A stretch of 64,000 bases of DNA from Telopea speciosissima (lineage: Eukaryota > Streptophyta > Magnoliopsida > Proteales > Proteaceae). Numbering within the stretch: position 1 is the first letter of the stretch; each line of letters opens with the position of its first letter. Of the stretch, positions 20,029-31,705 are shown one piece after another. The stretch is taken from contig NC_057920.1 in the NCBI RefSeq assembly GCF_018873765.1, positions 8,631,307-8,695,306 of the forward strand, read 5' to 3'. The notes below the pieces were generated by a model. It saw only the letters and a list, made by a program, of their open reading frames with translations. It was not told the DNA's origin and made no database searches. Made by a program: the position numbers and the translations under genes.

Positions 20029-20197
20029 TTATCTTCTTCAGTTTGCTGATCGGCCCAATTCCCCAGTTCCTCTAATAGGGGGATGGTGGACCCCACCCAG
20101 GTAGAGTGTTTGGGCATGGGTAGAGAGGTCATTTCAGCCCCCCCCCTTTGTTAGAGGAACTGGGGAACTAGGCCGGGCAGCCAACTGGAGGTGATAA
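20029..20197. repeat. Foldback element, TTATC...GATAA ends
   Basis: TTATCTTCTTCAGTTTGCTG at the left pairs with CAGCCAACTGGAGGTGATAA at the right. The pairing continues through CCCCAGTTCCTCTAA. GGAAAATTATC spans the left boundary as in sister copies. A related partial copy lies around 20420-20600, where a segment with GTTGCTAGCTC is itself repeated. Confidence 0.7.
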
Positions 20198-20768
20198 AGA
20201 TCCTCTTCATGGAGCTCCATAGGTTTCCTTTAATATAACGATCACAATCCATCTTTCCTCCCAAGCCTTTAATTTGTTTTTCCATTTTAGAGCAAAAGGA
20301 GGGGGAAAGACTAGAAGTATATCTTATGTTGAGAGACTTCCATCAGTTCACTTGGATTTTTTTTCCTTCTTCAAAATCTAAGTAAATATAAGTAAATATA
20401 AGTGGAATAGTTAGCACAACACACAATTGCGTTCCCCGGCTAGTTGCTAGCTCTGCCACCCTATTCCTGCTCGGGTGGGATCCACTCCCCTCTATTAGAG
20501 GTATTTGGGGAAATGGAACAGACAGAAAATGGAGTAGATAATTTTTCAGGTAGAGACAACCACAACACACAACTGCATTCCCCGGCCAGTTGCTAGCTCC
20601 AGTCATTGCTATAATATTAACCTGACCGTAAAACATCAAATCACCTCTCAGTTCCTAGGCATGCACGTACATCTGAGAGGCAACCACATAAGCCATTATT
20701 GTCATTTATAAATTGAGGAGGGGTATTTATGGAAACAAAAAGAACATGTGATAGTTTATCCGATGTAT
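20198..20768. repeat. Decayed foldback-family material and a direct repeat
   Basis: The phrase CAACACACAATTGC(G)TTCCCCGGC(T)AGTTGCTAGCTC occurs at about 20415-20455 and again, near identical, at 20563-20598, flanking hairpin-family sequence with CCTCTATTAGAGG. TAAATATAAG is tandemly repeated near 20383-20402. Confidence 0.45.
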
Positions 20769-20776
20769 GTGCAGAG

Positions 20777-21234
20777 TAGGGCTGCAATAGGGTCAGGTTG
20801 GGTCTGGCCTTTTAACACCCCAGCCCAACCCTGTCCCCTTAGCTGGGCCTAGGTCCAACCCGACCTTGACTTAGGGCCAGAAAAATCCAATCCTAACCCA
20901 CCCTCAGGTTCAGACCGGACTAATCCTGATTGGCTCTAGCCACGGTGGGAAAGGGATCCAGATGCATGGGTTGGCCAAGTTGGGAAAGGGGTTGGCTAGG
21001 CTAGGAAGAAGAAAGAAGATATCAGAGGAAGAAAAAGAACAAAAAAAAAAAAAAAAAAGAAGATAGGGTCGGGCTCAGGTCGAGGCCTCAACTCTTGACC
21101 CAGTCCGACCCGGGCTTAATTCAGGGCTGAAAATTCTTGACCTTGCCCCGCCCTCAGGGCCAAGGTATCTGTACCCAAGTCCTGTTCGGGCTCAGGATGG
21201 GGCTCTGACCATCAGGGCTAAACTTGTACCCCTA
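20777..21234. mobile_element. hAT-like MITE, relative of 11944-12493
   Basis: The ends TAGGGCTGCAATAGGG and CTTGTACCCCTA are inverted. The 8-bp flanks GTGCAGAG and GTGTAGAG agree at 7 of 8. The interior shares GGGCCAGAAAAATCC and CCTGTTCGGGCTCAGG with the first copy. It contains an A run near 21042-21059. Confidence 0.8.
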
Positions 21235-21377
21235 GTGTAGAGTATCCATTCTCCATTTCTTTGGTACTCTGCGATGTTTTGAAGTTCATTGCCACCTTGT
21301 CTCCTCTATCAAAATCCTCCAACCACCGTTCACCAACAAGGGTATAGTTATAGACTATAAGGCCTCATTTGTTTAGA

Positions 21378-21681
21378 GGGAAATATGGGGTGAAATTGTT
21401 GGAAAGATGAAACCCACATGTTAGTGGGGTTTTATTGGGGTGGAAATATTGAGGTAAGGTTACTTTTTCCATGAATAGTATTGGTGGGACTTTGGTCGCA
21501 CCAGTTTTTGAATAGGAGGGAGGGTGCAAAGGGAAATATGGGGTGAAATTGTTGAAAAGATGAAACCCACATGTTAGTGGGGTTTTATTGGGGTGGAAAT
21601 ATTGAGGTAAGGTTATTTTTTCCATGAATAGTATTGGTGGGACTTTGGTCGCACCAATTTTTGAATAGGAGGGAGGGTGCA
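21378..21681. repeat. 153-bp tandem duplication, two copies
   Basis: Units start at 21378 and 21531 (GGGAAATATGGGGTGAAATT) and differ at only a few positions. The period is divisible by three, so an open frame on the minus strand runs through both as a 51-residue peptide repeat. I see no other sign of coding. A CT microsatellite follows directly. Confidence 0.85.
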
Positions 21682-21705
21682 ACTCTCTCTCTCTCTCTCT
21701 CTCTC
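21682..21705. repeat. (CT)n microsatellite
   Basis: About eleven CT units. Confidence 0.85.
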
Positions 21706-23760
21706 CAAATTCTTCTAATGAAGGTAAATATTGTCAATTCAAATGTTTACTAGAAATATGTAGATGACAATAACATCTTTTTATAATAATATATTGGCAT
21801 GTCACTTTTGAATTATTTGTGACAACCCTTTTAAATCTTTACCTTAAACTTATTTTTAGAATAAAACAAGGGACAATTTAAAAAAGATGTCAAAGTCTAT
21901 ATACACTTTTCCATTAAAAAAAATAAGAAGTTCTATATACACCTGTAGAGGTGTCATTTAAACACTCCCATTAATTTAACAACTCAAATATTCAATACTC
22001 ATACTCAATATGGTTCGCAACATCACGATGGATGCATGCGTCTCAAGTTCGAAATCCAATAGCAAAAAATAAAAATAAAAATGAAACTTTCAAAATATGA
22101 AGATTTCAATGTAGTTGTGGCACAGTTTGTTCCCTACACACCCAGTTGTGCACCTTGCGTGGCGACCATGCTCAGACATAGAACCCCCTTGGGCTCCTTG
22201 AAAAATCGCCCTTTATATGGGCAAGGCTGTCACTTCCACATGTCCCAAGGTGGTTCCCTGTTTGGGCGTGGCTGCCACGCTAAACGTAGGACCGGGTAGC
22301 ATTCTATTTCCCTATTTTAAATTAAAACAAATAATGCAAAGTCTTAGTTTATAGGAAAATTTTCTTTTTCTGCTTTTTCACATGAAGACAAATAGAGCCT
22401 AACGACAAAAAATATACTCCCTAAGTAGATCTTTCCCTTTACAAACATATTTATAATTCATTTTAAGTAAGAAAATCATTAATTTAAGGTTTTCATATAC
22501 ATCCAATTGAAGTTTTTAATTATAAATTTCTTCTGTGTTATCTATTAATTTATGCCTTAAAATATTTTTGCTAATATTGAACTTCTTGATAATAGGGATT
22601 GACAAACAAATTTCAATAAAAAAACGATCACCACGATGAACTGCATATCCTAATAATTTATTTTACTCAAACACCAGTTAATTAATTTGATAATAAGAAC
22701 ATCATGATTGCTGAATAATGTTCGTACATGTATAACTATATAAATTAATTGACTTAAGATCATATGAGTACTTTGATTTTTGGATTAAGAATATATTAAT
22801 TGCGTCTAGACACAAAAGCACGTGAAATTACTACCTAGTTTTTTTTAAAATAAAAAATCTCATCTGTGTTGATTTTTTTGTGGGAGTTCTCATTGACACT
22901 GGCGTTGATGCAAGGACAACACGATCAAGCAACGATCTCTTGCCCAAAGAAATATTAATTGAATATAAACCGACGAAGGTTGTACTACCAATGGATTGCT
23001 TATAGCAAATATGGTTTATTAATTATCTTTTCAATTTCTTGTCATGCAATGCGTTATTAGTTTTGTTTTGGAATAGGAGTCATAACATTGAAGCTCAAAA
23101 GCTAGGAAATTTAATATATGGAGATTTAAAATTAAAAAAAAAATCTTATTGAAAACAATGTTTGTGAGAAAGAAAATTGTAATTTTACTTTTTTATCCTT
23201 TGAAGATAACACACTTCTTCTTTCAATAAGATTAAAAATCTGTTATTTCACATTGTATTTAAGAAAAAATTTGAGATGATGGAAGCTCTTGGGAATGATA
23301 TACTGGATATTTTCAAATTATTTTGAAATTTATTTTTTACCCATAAATTAAAAAGCTTTTTAGTATATGATAAGACAATAAAAAAAGTTGCAACTTTAAT
23401 TATAACAAGATACCTTTAATTATACAGTTTGTTTTGCATCTATGAGTCTTGATTCTTCAGGAAACATGTTGACACCAAAGGCCAAAAGTTTATTGCAAGA
23501 CAAAGGGTTCCGAAGAGTAAAGGTATGGGTAGTTAGCAAAAAGCTAGCCGAATGATTATCACGGGTACTCTCGCTGGGTGGCCATGGGACATATTTCATG
23601 TTTTGTTAAGAAAAATTACTCTAACTCAAATGTTGGATGTATCTTTTAAAATAAAAGATATAAATTGTATTTCTATAGCTACTAGGGCTGCCTGTTTTTT
23701 TTTTTGGATGAATACTAGGGCTGCTTGTTTTAGACAATGTAACTGTCATTTTATTTGATT
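21706..23760. other. Intergenic, AT-rich, no supported gene
   Basis: Long A/T-rich stretch. A hairpin-family right end (ACCGGGTAGCATTCTATTTC) lies at 22290-22310 with a decayed body from about 22100. TACTAGGGCTGCCTG and TACTAGGGCTGCTTG are repeated near 23680 and 23712. Confidence 0.45.
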
Positions 23761-23778
23761 AACTTTTGTCTTATTTTC
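23761..23778. repeat. SINE target-site duplication, left copy
   Basis: AACTTTTGTCTTATTTTC, identical to 24004-24021. Confidence 0.85.
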
Positions 23779-24003
23779 GTTTATTGCCGCTAACACGGTT
23801 GGTTAGAGGCATTGCAAGTTGAGTACATGCCCCCCCCCCCTCAGGAGGTCAAAGGATTGACTCTCCTAGATTGCATATTGGGCCAAAAAGGCACCCCTCT
23901 CCCCCGCCCTTAATTGTAGATAATGGGCTTATCTTAGCCTTCCCCCTTAGCTTGTAATTGATCTTTGGGCCCTTCAGTAAGATAGACAAAAAAAAAAAAA
24001 AAA
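23779..24003 (+). mobile_element. SINE with A-tail and perfect 18-bp target duplication
   Basis: A ~225-bp insertion between two identical copies of AACTTTTGTCTTATTTTC. The head CACGGTTGGTTAGAGGCATT resembles a tRNA-like A box and GGTCAAAGGATTGACTCTCC a B box. It ends in AAGATAGAC plus about 15-18 A. Such elements are transcribed by RNA polymerase III and mobilised by LINE enzymes. The perfect duplication suggests a fairly recent insertion. Confidence 0.8.
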
Positions 24004-24021
24004 AACTTTTGTCTTATTTTC
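24004..24021. repeat. SINE target-site duplication, right copy
   Basis: AACTTTTGTCTTATTTTC. Its first A residues overlap the tail. Confidence 0.85.
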
Positions 24022-24079
24022 TATATAAGAAAACATAAAATATTTAATGAATCAAACAAATTAGCATATTTTTTATAAG

Positions 24080-24298
24080 GGAAAAGGCTAGGTATGCTAG
24101 CTGTATGCATACCCATCTCTCTCCCTTTTATAGTATCGATGAAAATGTAGGGGTATTTTTTGTTAGGGTTGATGTTCTTTGTGTCGCAATGCAGGCTACG
24201 CCCAAACACATGGGCTGGCCATTCAAGGGGTGGGGTGGTCATTTTGCCCACCCCCATGTGTCTGGGCACAGCCTGCATCCTAGCCCAGAGAATATTTG
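24080..24298. repeat. Foldback-family element, GCGCCCAGGCACATGGG type, with internal spacer
   Basis: GCAGGCTACGCCCAAACACA pairs with CCCATGTGTCTGGGCACAGC. Outside, the right end CATCCTAGCCCAGAGAATA partly pairs with GGGAAAAGGCTAGGTATG at the left, separated by about 80 bp of apparently inserted sequence. Related copies are at 49175 and 63572. Confidence 0.5.
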
Positions 24299-24363
24299 GC
24301 CTTTTTGTAAATGAAAAGAGGCAATTAAGTAGAAGTTACAACTTCTCAATACAGGTCAGACCA

Positions 24364-24620
24364 TGGACTTAGTGCATGGTATTGGTCCATTGGACAGTAT
24401 TGGACCAGACCAAATATCGGCCATCCCAAAAATCGATATGGTATTAGATCAGATTGCCTGAATAGAATAGAAATGCCCCTAGGTTTCTTAAAAAACAAAT
24501 TTTTTGATATTTTTACCCCTGGTCTATATCGTTCCATCGATATAGTATCAGCCAGGGATCTGGATCGGTGGTTACTGGTTAGCAATACCGACACCGGGCA
24601 ATCTGATATCGATACCTCAA
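24364..24620. mobile_element. Decayed MITE, relative of 42644-42892
   Basis: CATGGACTTAGTGCATGGTA at the left and GATATCGATACC...CTCAAACCAT at the right correspond to the ends and subterminal phrases of the copy at 42644. CCCCTAGGTTTCTTAAAAAA and TTTTTACCCCTGG are shared internally. No clear target duplication is visible. Confidence 0.55.
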
Positions 24621-25059
24621 AGTCTCAAACCATAACATAAGATGGTGGTAGTAGTATCATTTACCCCAAAATCTCAAAAAAAAAGATGATGGTAGTATCG
24701 GTCAAAGTGTGGGGTATTTTCGTCATTAAGACTGATTCCTTCAAGTCAGCCTCAGCTGTGGAGTGTGGACTTTTGCCCGGTTGTTGAGGAAATTTCCGTT
24801 TTTATAAGAAATAAAAAGGGAAAGGACCGAAGGACTGACCAACCGCCAACGGGAAGAAACAGAGAAAGTTTCCCGTTCAAAGGAACCACGTAAAAAGGCC
24901 CCACATGTGTGATGTGTCAGACGAAACTCCAATTATGTTTCTTCAAAGTGCGCAAGATGCGGACCCCACGCCACTATAGAAGGAAAGTAGGACCCACCAT
25001 CTAACCGTTAACAAATCAGAGTGACGTCATCAAGCACTTCCTCTCCGCCCTAAAATTTT

Positions 25060-25340
25060 TTTTGAAAAAGTAATAGTAGCGTCACTCTCTTCCCCCTTCC
25101 AGACTCACTCCAGACTTCCGAACAAGTACAAATAGTAGTACCGAACATAATAAGCAGGAAATCAGAGAAGTTTTGAAAATGAAAGCCAAAGATGGAAATT
25201 AAAAGCTCTTCTTCAATCAAATCCTTCCTTCCTTTTCTTGAGAACATTGATGAAGAAAGCAGGTCTTCTTCTCTAATAAAGATATATGTAATAAGATATT
25301 ACTGTCTCTAAATAATAAGTGAGATGGAATCCAAAGCTTG
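25060..25340 (+). other. Possible transcript leader with short open frame
   Basis: TGACGTCA (25022-25029) precedes a pyrimidine-rich leader (CTCTCTTCCCCCTTCC). ATG at 25193 then opens a 39-codon frame beginning MEIKSSSSIKSFLPFLENID. A possible donor (ATAT followed by GTAATAAG) lies inside it. No downstream exon was found. It could be the relic of a first exon or a non-coding transcript. Confidence 0.2.
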
Positions 25341-25491
25341 TAATTGGAATTAATACAACTCTCTTGTAGTTAGTCATTTTCACAATATTATTGTGTGTGT
25401 GTGTGGCTGTGCTTGTCATCATCAGAAATTTAGAATCATTATTCATTCATTCAGACTGGGGTCTGGGATTTGATTACTCTACTTGTGTTTA

Positions 25492-25665
25492 GGTATTGAA
25501 CCCCGGATTGAGCTCCTCTCCTGCACGGGATGATGTCCAACGCATATCGTCCGGTTGGGGAGGCCTTGATCCATACGCCATTGCATCGGGAAGCATGCGA
25601 TAGTGTGGATGGGAGCTCTCCAACCGCACGATGTGCACTGGAGAGGAGCCGGATCCATTGAATCC
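25492..25665. repeat. Foldback element with GGATCCGGCTCCTCTCC-type arms
   Basis: CCCGGATTGAGCTCCTCTCC and GCGCATATCGTCCGG-type sequence at the left pair imperfectly with CAACCGCACGATGTGCACTG and GAGAGGAGCCGGATCC at the right. The region 48350-48440 shares GAGAGGAGCTGGATCC and GCACATCGTGCGG. Confidence 0.55.
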
Positions 25666-27801
25666 CCCTCCCCCTCCCAAAAAAAATACTCCATTGAGTT
25701 TTACTCATAGTTGGAAAACTAGGTTTTTGACTCTAGCGAATAATCAGAATCGTCGCTTCTTCTACTGTGTGTTATCCTTTGCAATTCTGACAGTTAAATA
25801 GACAATGGACAATCTACATAGATCACTTGTCAACTTTCAAACTCAAACTCAACCATATACTCCCCCCCTTCCCTCTAATATGGATGCATCCCAATGTATG
25901 CATTCTTATTGTGAATCCGATCGTTATTGTATGTATATTCTCCCATAGTCCTAAATTTTCAAAGCTTTATCTTGTTACGTAGCAAACCCCATTCAGATTG
26001 AAATTTGAAAGGTGGGTGGAACTTACGGATCAACTTATCCACAAAATTTAGGCCAAATCAGACATGCTAAGTGGCAAATTTTTGGGCCGACCAAATAAAC
26101 TTAGCACTTTTCTTTTACATGATTGTTACCTATAATGTCTAAAAATATAATTAAAAGAAGAGAAAAGAATTGTCACAACGGCGAAATACTAATTCTCACT
26201 CACATGGGGGGTTTTTTATTTTTTATTTTTTTCTTGTTCTGACCATGTGGGTTCCATGTGGATGATACTATTCTCTAGACTTCCATTAGTGTGGCATGCA
26301 GATTCCTCCCCCACATTGGTATCGTGGGAAACCCTCTCCCTCGAAAGAATTAGAATCACTACCAATCTTATTTGCAAATAATTTTATCTCCTGCTTACTA
26401 TAAACTACTATACACCATATGAAATCATTTTCCACACAAGTTTTCCTAATTTAAACCCCAAATTCTATCTCAAATAAATCAAGATGACAAAGCCAAAGCT
26501 CTTTTGCCATTTGATAATGCAAAAATAGATGACTAGCCTTTTGATCTTCAAGCTTTTTATCATGAATAGACTTTTGATCTTTAAGCTTTCCAGCATGATC
26601 AGCCTCTCAAAGGTTCAATAGCCCAAGATCCATTTAATTGTTCCCACTCTTGGTAATCTAAATCGGTTGTTTGGCATATGCAGTTTCCTTTATGTCTTAA
26701 TCGATCATGTCTTGAGTCTCCTAACTCTCATTCTTCACTTAAACACTTGTACAATGATAATCCAATTCATAATTGGAAGTTTACATTACAGGCAAGGAGG
26801 GGGGGAGGGATAAGGAAGTGGCAAACTATACCATATGGGAGGAAACTTTATTCATACAAATAGATCAAATATTTCGAAACTAAGGAAATTATATTACGCA
26901 AAGAAAGCACTTTGACCGGAAGCATGGCCTACGCCAATGTGAAAAGACATCTCTACCCCTTGTTTTATGGAGGAGACATCAGTGTTCCCGCACAGAGAAC
27001 CACTTCCCATATAATATGTAAGTACAATTCTTTGTAAGTAACTTCCCATTGGTTTATTGGCTTTTAGGCTCCGTTTGTTTTGGAATAAAATAATCAGAAA
27101 AAAAGATTTTAATGTAAAATGAAATTTTCATTGTTTATTTTTAAATTTATAAAATTTTCATGGAAAATATTTTACGAGAGATCACAAATATTCTAGATTT
27201 CGCCCTAGTAAATTTTAGGTGCAATTTCACTATATAAGCTTCCTTTCTAAGATTTTCAACATCTTGAGGGCCCCTTTGTTGCCTTAAATGGTACAAATAT
27301 GGCCGATGTGTCTATGATTTTACCAGTCTCATGTGGTCATGTCCAGACATGGTTCTCAAAACCATACGGTAAGGATTGCATAATTCAAATTTGATTATAA
27401 TGACATTTTATGAAACTATTTAAAATAGTTTTATAATGATATTTTACATCATATTTTATCTCCTACAAACCTAAGAATATTTTTCAATATGGAATTTTTC
27501 CAAAATTTTAGTCTTAATATAATATCCTAAAGGACTATTATTTTCTAAGTAAAAAAAATTTACAAATTTCCATCTAGACAAAGAAAGTGGATACATATTA
27601 TATCTAAAATGGACAATGATTTAATAAGAATATTGGCAGATGGTATTAAGCATTGCATGGCTTAGATTAGGCTCATAGGAGCCTTTACTTGAAATAAATG
27701 GGAAAAGGAATTATAAGGAATTTATTTGAATCTGATATGATAATTGGAACACAATAGCGTTCCATAATTCAATTTTTATTGGTAAAGATCTATTTACCCA
27801 T
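25666..27801. other. Intergenic, no supported gene
   Basis: Unique-looking A/T-rich sequence. A GTCCGGGAGTGTG-family fragment lies at 26925-27015 and one Tourist-like MITE end (GGCTCCGTTTGTTTTGG) at 27068, without a partner. Confidence 0.45.
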
Positions 27802-27962
27802 CAGGCACAAGATCGTTGCTTGGTCATGTAACCCTTGATCAATGTAGGAGCCAATGAAAACACGCACAAGAATATCAATATAGATGGAGGAGGGATGATA
27901 AATTCGTACACTCCTATCTAGGCATAGGAACCACGCGACCAAGCAGCATTCCTTTTCCCTTA
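27802..27962. repeat. Foldback element, GAATGCTACCTGG-end family
   Basis: The left end AGATCGTTGCTTGGTCATGT and the right end GCGACCAAGCAGCATTCCTT are inverted copies. Confidence 0.55.
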
Positions 27963-28039
27963 TTGAACATGAGGGAAAAATAATAAAGGCATTTTTGTGG
28001 ATCATTGAAAAAGCTTCTACACTAGAATTTAACCTTAAC

Positions 28040-28168
28040 CAAATGTTTATGACATACTTTTATACCTCCACACTTTATGACCTTGCTGCCCTCTAATATA
28101 TGATACCATTTTGTCGCACTTCATTGGTATACTCCCTATGCCGCTTGCTTGGGGAACCCTCTCCCTAT
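28040..28168. repeat. Dispersed repeat (inverse orientation to 15944) at the copia insertion site
   Basis: ATGATACCATTTTGTCGCAC and GCTTGCTTGGGGAACCCTCT are the reverse complement of phrases in the 15944 and 18445 copies. The copia element inserted at its edge. Confidence 0.5.
28164..28168. repeat. Copia target-site duplication, left
   Basis: CCTAT, identical to 37372-37376. Confidence 0.85.
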
Positions 28169-29874
28169 TGTTGGACAAGTGTGTGTCCATCAAACCCGGT
28201 TCGGTCCGGTTCAACCCGGTTCACCTTTGTATTGAACATTTATACATTTTAGTTTAATATTGTCACATGCGATATAAATTTTTTGAGCATTATGTGTCCG
28301 TAAGTTATACTTAAAATGGTAGTCACGACTAGGGTTTGGGCTGGGCACCCTTATCATATGGTCGTCGCATTGGGTATGCCTAGACATGTGATGTCAGGGT
28401 ACGAATGCGAGTGCTACATGTTTGATGTGTGCATTGGCGAAGAATCTATTTTGTCGATTCCCTCATGTATTACTGCCAGATGTAGGAAGGGATAGACATG
28501 TGTCACCGACACCCTGTACCGGAGGGAACCCTGTCACTGCAAAGTGTGATCGCATTTTTTGGTTCATCAATGACTGAGACTCAAGTGAGTCAAAGTCGGT
28601 GTTCTGGGAATGCGTCAACACTTTGTGAGTGAAGGAGTTATCCAACACGGTCACCACTGCCCGATTGGGGAACACCAAGATAGAGACTATCGTGCATGGT
28701 CGATCGTAACTGGATCCGATCACGTTTTGAAAATGGTTTTGCAAAATTTATTTTACATAAAATGATACATTATTTATAGTTATTTCAAATAAAGTGTTTT
28801 ATCGAGTTTTCGGGACCCGATCGGATGCACGACGCTCTTATATGGACATGTACTATGGATTGGGGTTTGGCAGTACATGTGTACATGCCCTAGATTCCAT
28901 AATGATGGTGTTGAATAGTGGGGGGTTGTATATGATAAATTGTTATCATATAGGGAGTTATTTGGAATTTGCTAATTTAATTGGCTCTTTATTTAATTAA
29001 TGGATTTGATGCTAATTGTAATTATCCATTAATAATTAAATAAAGAATCTAATTAATACTTTCCCTATTAGATTCTGCTTCTTCACTTGTGTAGCACTTT
29101 GAGTTTAAACAGAACTGCCAGACTGAGAGAGAGAGAGTCAGACTCTCACTAGGGCTCTATTAAATCTATATAGGATTTAATTAAACCCTATTATTATAAA
29201 TAGGAGACCATAAAATGCAGAAGAGGGGAGCTCTCCATGTTTTTGGAGCAGACACTCTCTCTCCTACATTTTTTATTTCTCTCTCTCCCTCTTATGATCT
29301 CTCTTCTTCTTCTTGCTTCTTTCACCTGTGTTTGAGAGTTAGGGTTTGTGAAACCCTAGATCTGTGCTGAGGAGTTTGAGGACATCTGGGATTGGCGTGC
29401 AGAACCTTGGTAGCACTATTGGAGGTTCAAATCTGTTTGCTTGGATCGTTCATTGGAAGAAGAACCACTGTCTATTGGAGGAGCAACACTTGAGGCTTAC
29501 CAGGTCAGCAGTTCTTTATTAATTCCTTCTGTTCATTGATTATTAATATTTATGGGATGCGAAAGAAACTCGAATCGATTAATTTTCGCTGCACATTCGA
29601 GTATGGGATGGATCCCTCTTGCCATGTGATGGACTAGAGACGAATTTCTCCGTCCCTATTGTGATAATTAATTTTATGGAATGTAATAGGGAAGGAGAAA
29701 CGCTAATAGGGATGCACCAGGGTTCTCATGGACAACCATGGGAAACCCTAAAATTAAAATGGGGCACCCATGGGACACCATGGGCTAACCCAGGGCGTGC
29801 AAAACCCTAAAGATAAATATCTTGGTCTCCCTAGGGAACCATGGTTTGATCCCTGGACCGTTGTTTGGCCAACA
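28169..29874 (+). repeat. Copia 5' LTR
   Basis: 1706 bp, TG...CA. A TATAAATAGG-like box lies near 29195, preceding the pyrimidine-rich CTCTCTCTCC leader. By hand count over the first ~460 bp it differs from the 3' LTR at about 15 positions (~3%). Confidence 0.92.
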
Positions 29875-29877
29875 GTG

Positions 29878-29890
29878 TGGTATCAGAGCC
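29878..29890 (+). other. Primer-binding site
   Basis: TGGTATCAGAGCC, complementary to the 3' end of initiator methionine tRNA, three bases after the LTR. Confidence 0.9.
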
Positions 29891-31705
29891 ACCTTTCCCA
29901 CCTATGAATATTAGATAATTAATGGTTAATATGATTATCATGAGTGGGATGCAAGTTGGCACATGGGTGGTTAGGATATGGTTGTTGTAACAACCTTCCC
30001 ATGTGCACATGGGTAGTTACAAGGTTGTTAGTGTAACAACCTACCCATATGATGATGGATTTGGTTTGTTTTGTTTATTTCAATTATTGAAGCATGTATC
30101 CAATTAGGTTGTGATTACTAATTTTTATTTTAAAATTTTTTAATCATGTTCTATATGTGGGGGGGGGGGGGGGGAGCGCACGTTGCCAAGCCTCTGCGCA
30201 CGTCCTTCCCCATGAACCTACCCTTATGCGCATCCCCTTGCGGGCTACTGCCTGCGGGCAGCAAGCTTGCGGGCTGCTGGCCTGCAGGCTGCTGTCCGTG
30301 GGCCCTGTGCCTATGGGCTGCGCAGGGAGTGGCTGCAGCCTGCGCAAGTGGGCTGCATGCACCACCCTTGTTTTCCCTCCTGTTTAACAATAAAAATTAA
30401 AAAAAAAAATAGATTTTTCAAAACAGAATTTTATTATTTTGTTTTGTTTTTGGAGGATGATGATGGGTGAAGAGATTCCCTCTTTACCCACTTACAATTA
30501 AAATGCGATTTTAATTTTATGGGCTTGGATACATGTTATCACATGCGATGTGGTGGTTCAATAATTGAAGGAATCCATGTTTTCATTTTTGGTTCACTTG
30601 CTTTAATGCCTATGCATGAAATTATATTATGATGTGATTATGGGAATGGCATTCTAATAAATGGATGGATTGTTTATGTATGTGATACATGGGGTTATGG
30701 GTGGATGTGATGCTTCTCTCTCTTTCTCTCTCTCCCCCTTTTTTTTTATAAACAAATGTACTCCACCCCATGGGCAGCCCAAATGGTGGGTTGGTTTCTC
30801 CATGCGGGGTTTCTTTATTATTATGGAAAGGAAAGTGTATAGAATTTTTTTAGGTTTCCATTGTAATTTTAGAGGAGTTAGGACTCCCAGGGCATGTAGA
30901 TGGTGATCCAGATGTGGCGCTCAAAGCTTATGGAGATGCAAGTCACCTATTTTGAAGACGTGACCGGGCGGAGGAGATGATCGAGACGTGGCATCCATGG
31001 CATGATAAATGCACCCAAAGTTATTAGCTTTATTTTTATTGGGAGGGTTCTTTAATTGCTTCTGATAAAAATGTCGCCATCCCATAATCACTTTTAATTA
31101 ATGTTGATTAATTATGTCGTTTAAATCTATCCATGTATGTGAGAGTTAATTAATCCCTCTTTATTCACAATGCATGTATGATATGGACTAGTTTTAATCG
31201 GTAGACAAGTCCATGGCCTCCTATTGAAGATAAATGTAGAAAGTGTGTGACATGACCCCGCATAAGTCGACAGGACATAGCCAGGACCTCTGTCACACAT
31301 TTATCTATATTTACCTCTATCTAGATACGTTAGGGTATGGATAGTGAGAGGGCACTGCGACAGTGGGCCATCTTTCATTATTCCATGATTCTAACTAATG
31401 CAATAAGTAAGTACATGACTTGGGTGTATGTCAGCCGACAGGATCTGGACATGACACCCAGGTGGCCAAAAATATTGGAAGCCCATGAGGCGGACAGCTT
31501 AGTCCACACTACCATGGTGTGTATAATGACTCCCGACAGGGTAAGTTATGCATGCAAGGGTTATAGGTATCCAATTCATCTTTTGGGTTATGAGGGAAAC
31601 CCAAATCATGAAAAACCATTGATGTGTGTGTGCTCAATTTATTATTTTCAATGGTCATTAATTAGCATGTGGTTATTTACTTGTGCATGTGTAGATTAAT
31701 ATACG
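29891..31705 (+). other. Copia untranslated leader
   Basis: About 1.8 kb between the primer site and gag, with a G run at 30159-30173 and a GC-rich patch at 30175-30365. Open frames in the patch arise from composition. A 120-codon open frame (31337-31699) just before gag is unrecognised. Confidence 0.6.

Noticed and set aside
21365..21682. Protein with two 51-residue repeats
   Set aside because: It is explained by a 153-bp DNA tandem duplication in MITE-like sequence; no start context or homology.
30144..30400. Several overlapping Gly/Pro/Cys-rich open frames on both strands
   Set aside because: They are a by-product of a GC-rich patch next to a G run in the copia leader; no frame is better than the others.
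31337..31699. 120-codon open frame just upstream of copia gag
   Set aside because: Not recognised as any retrotransposon protein. It lies in the leader; kept as part of the leader rather than as a gene.
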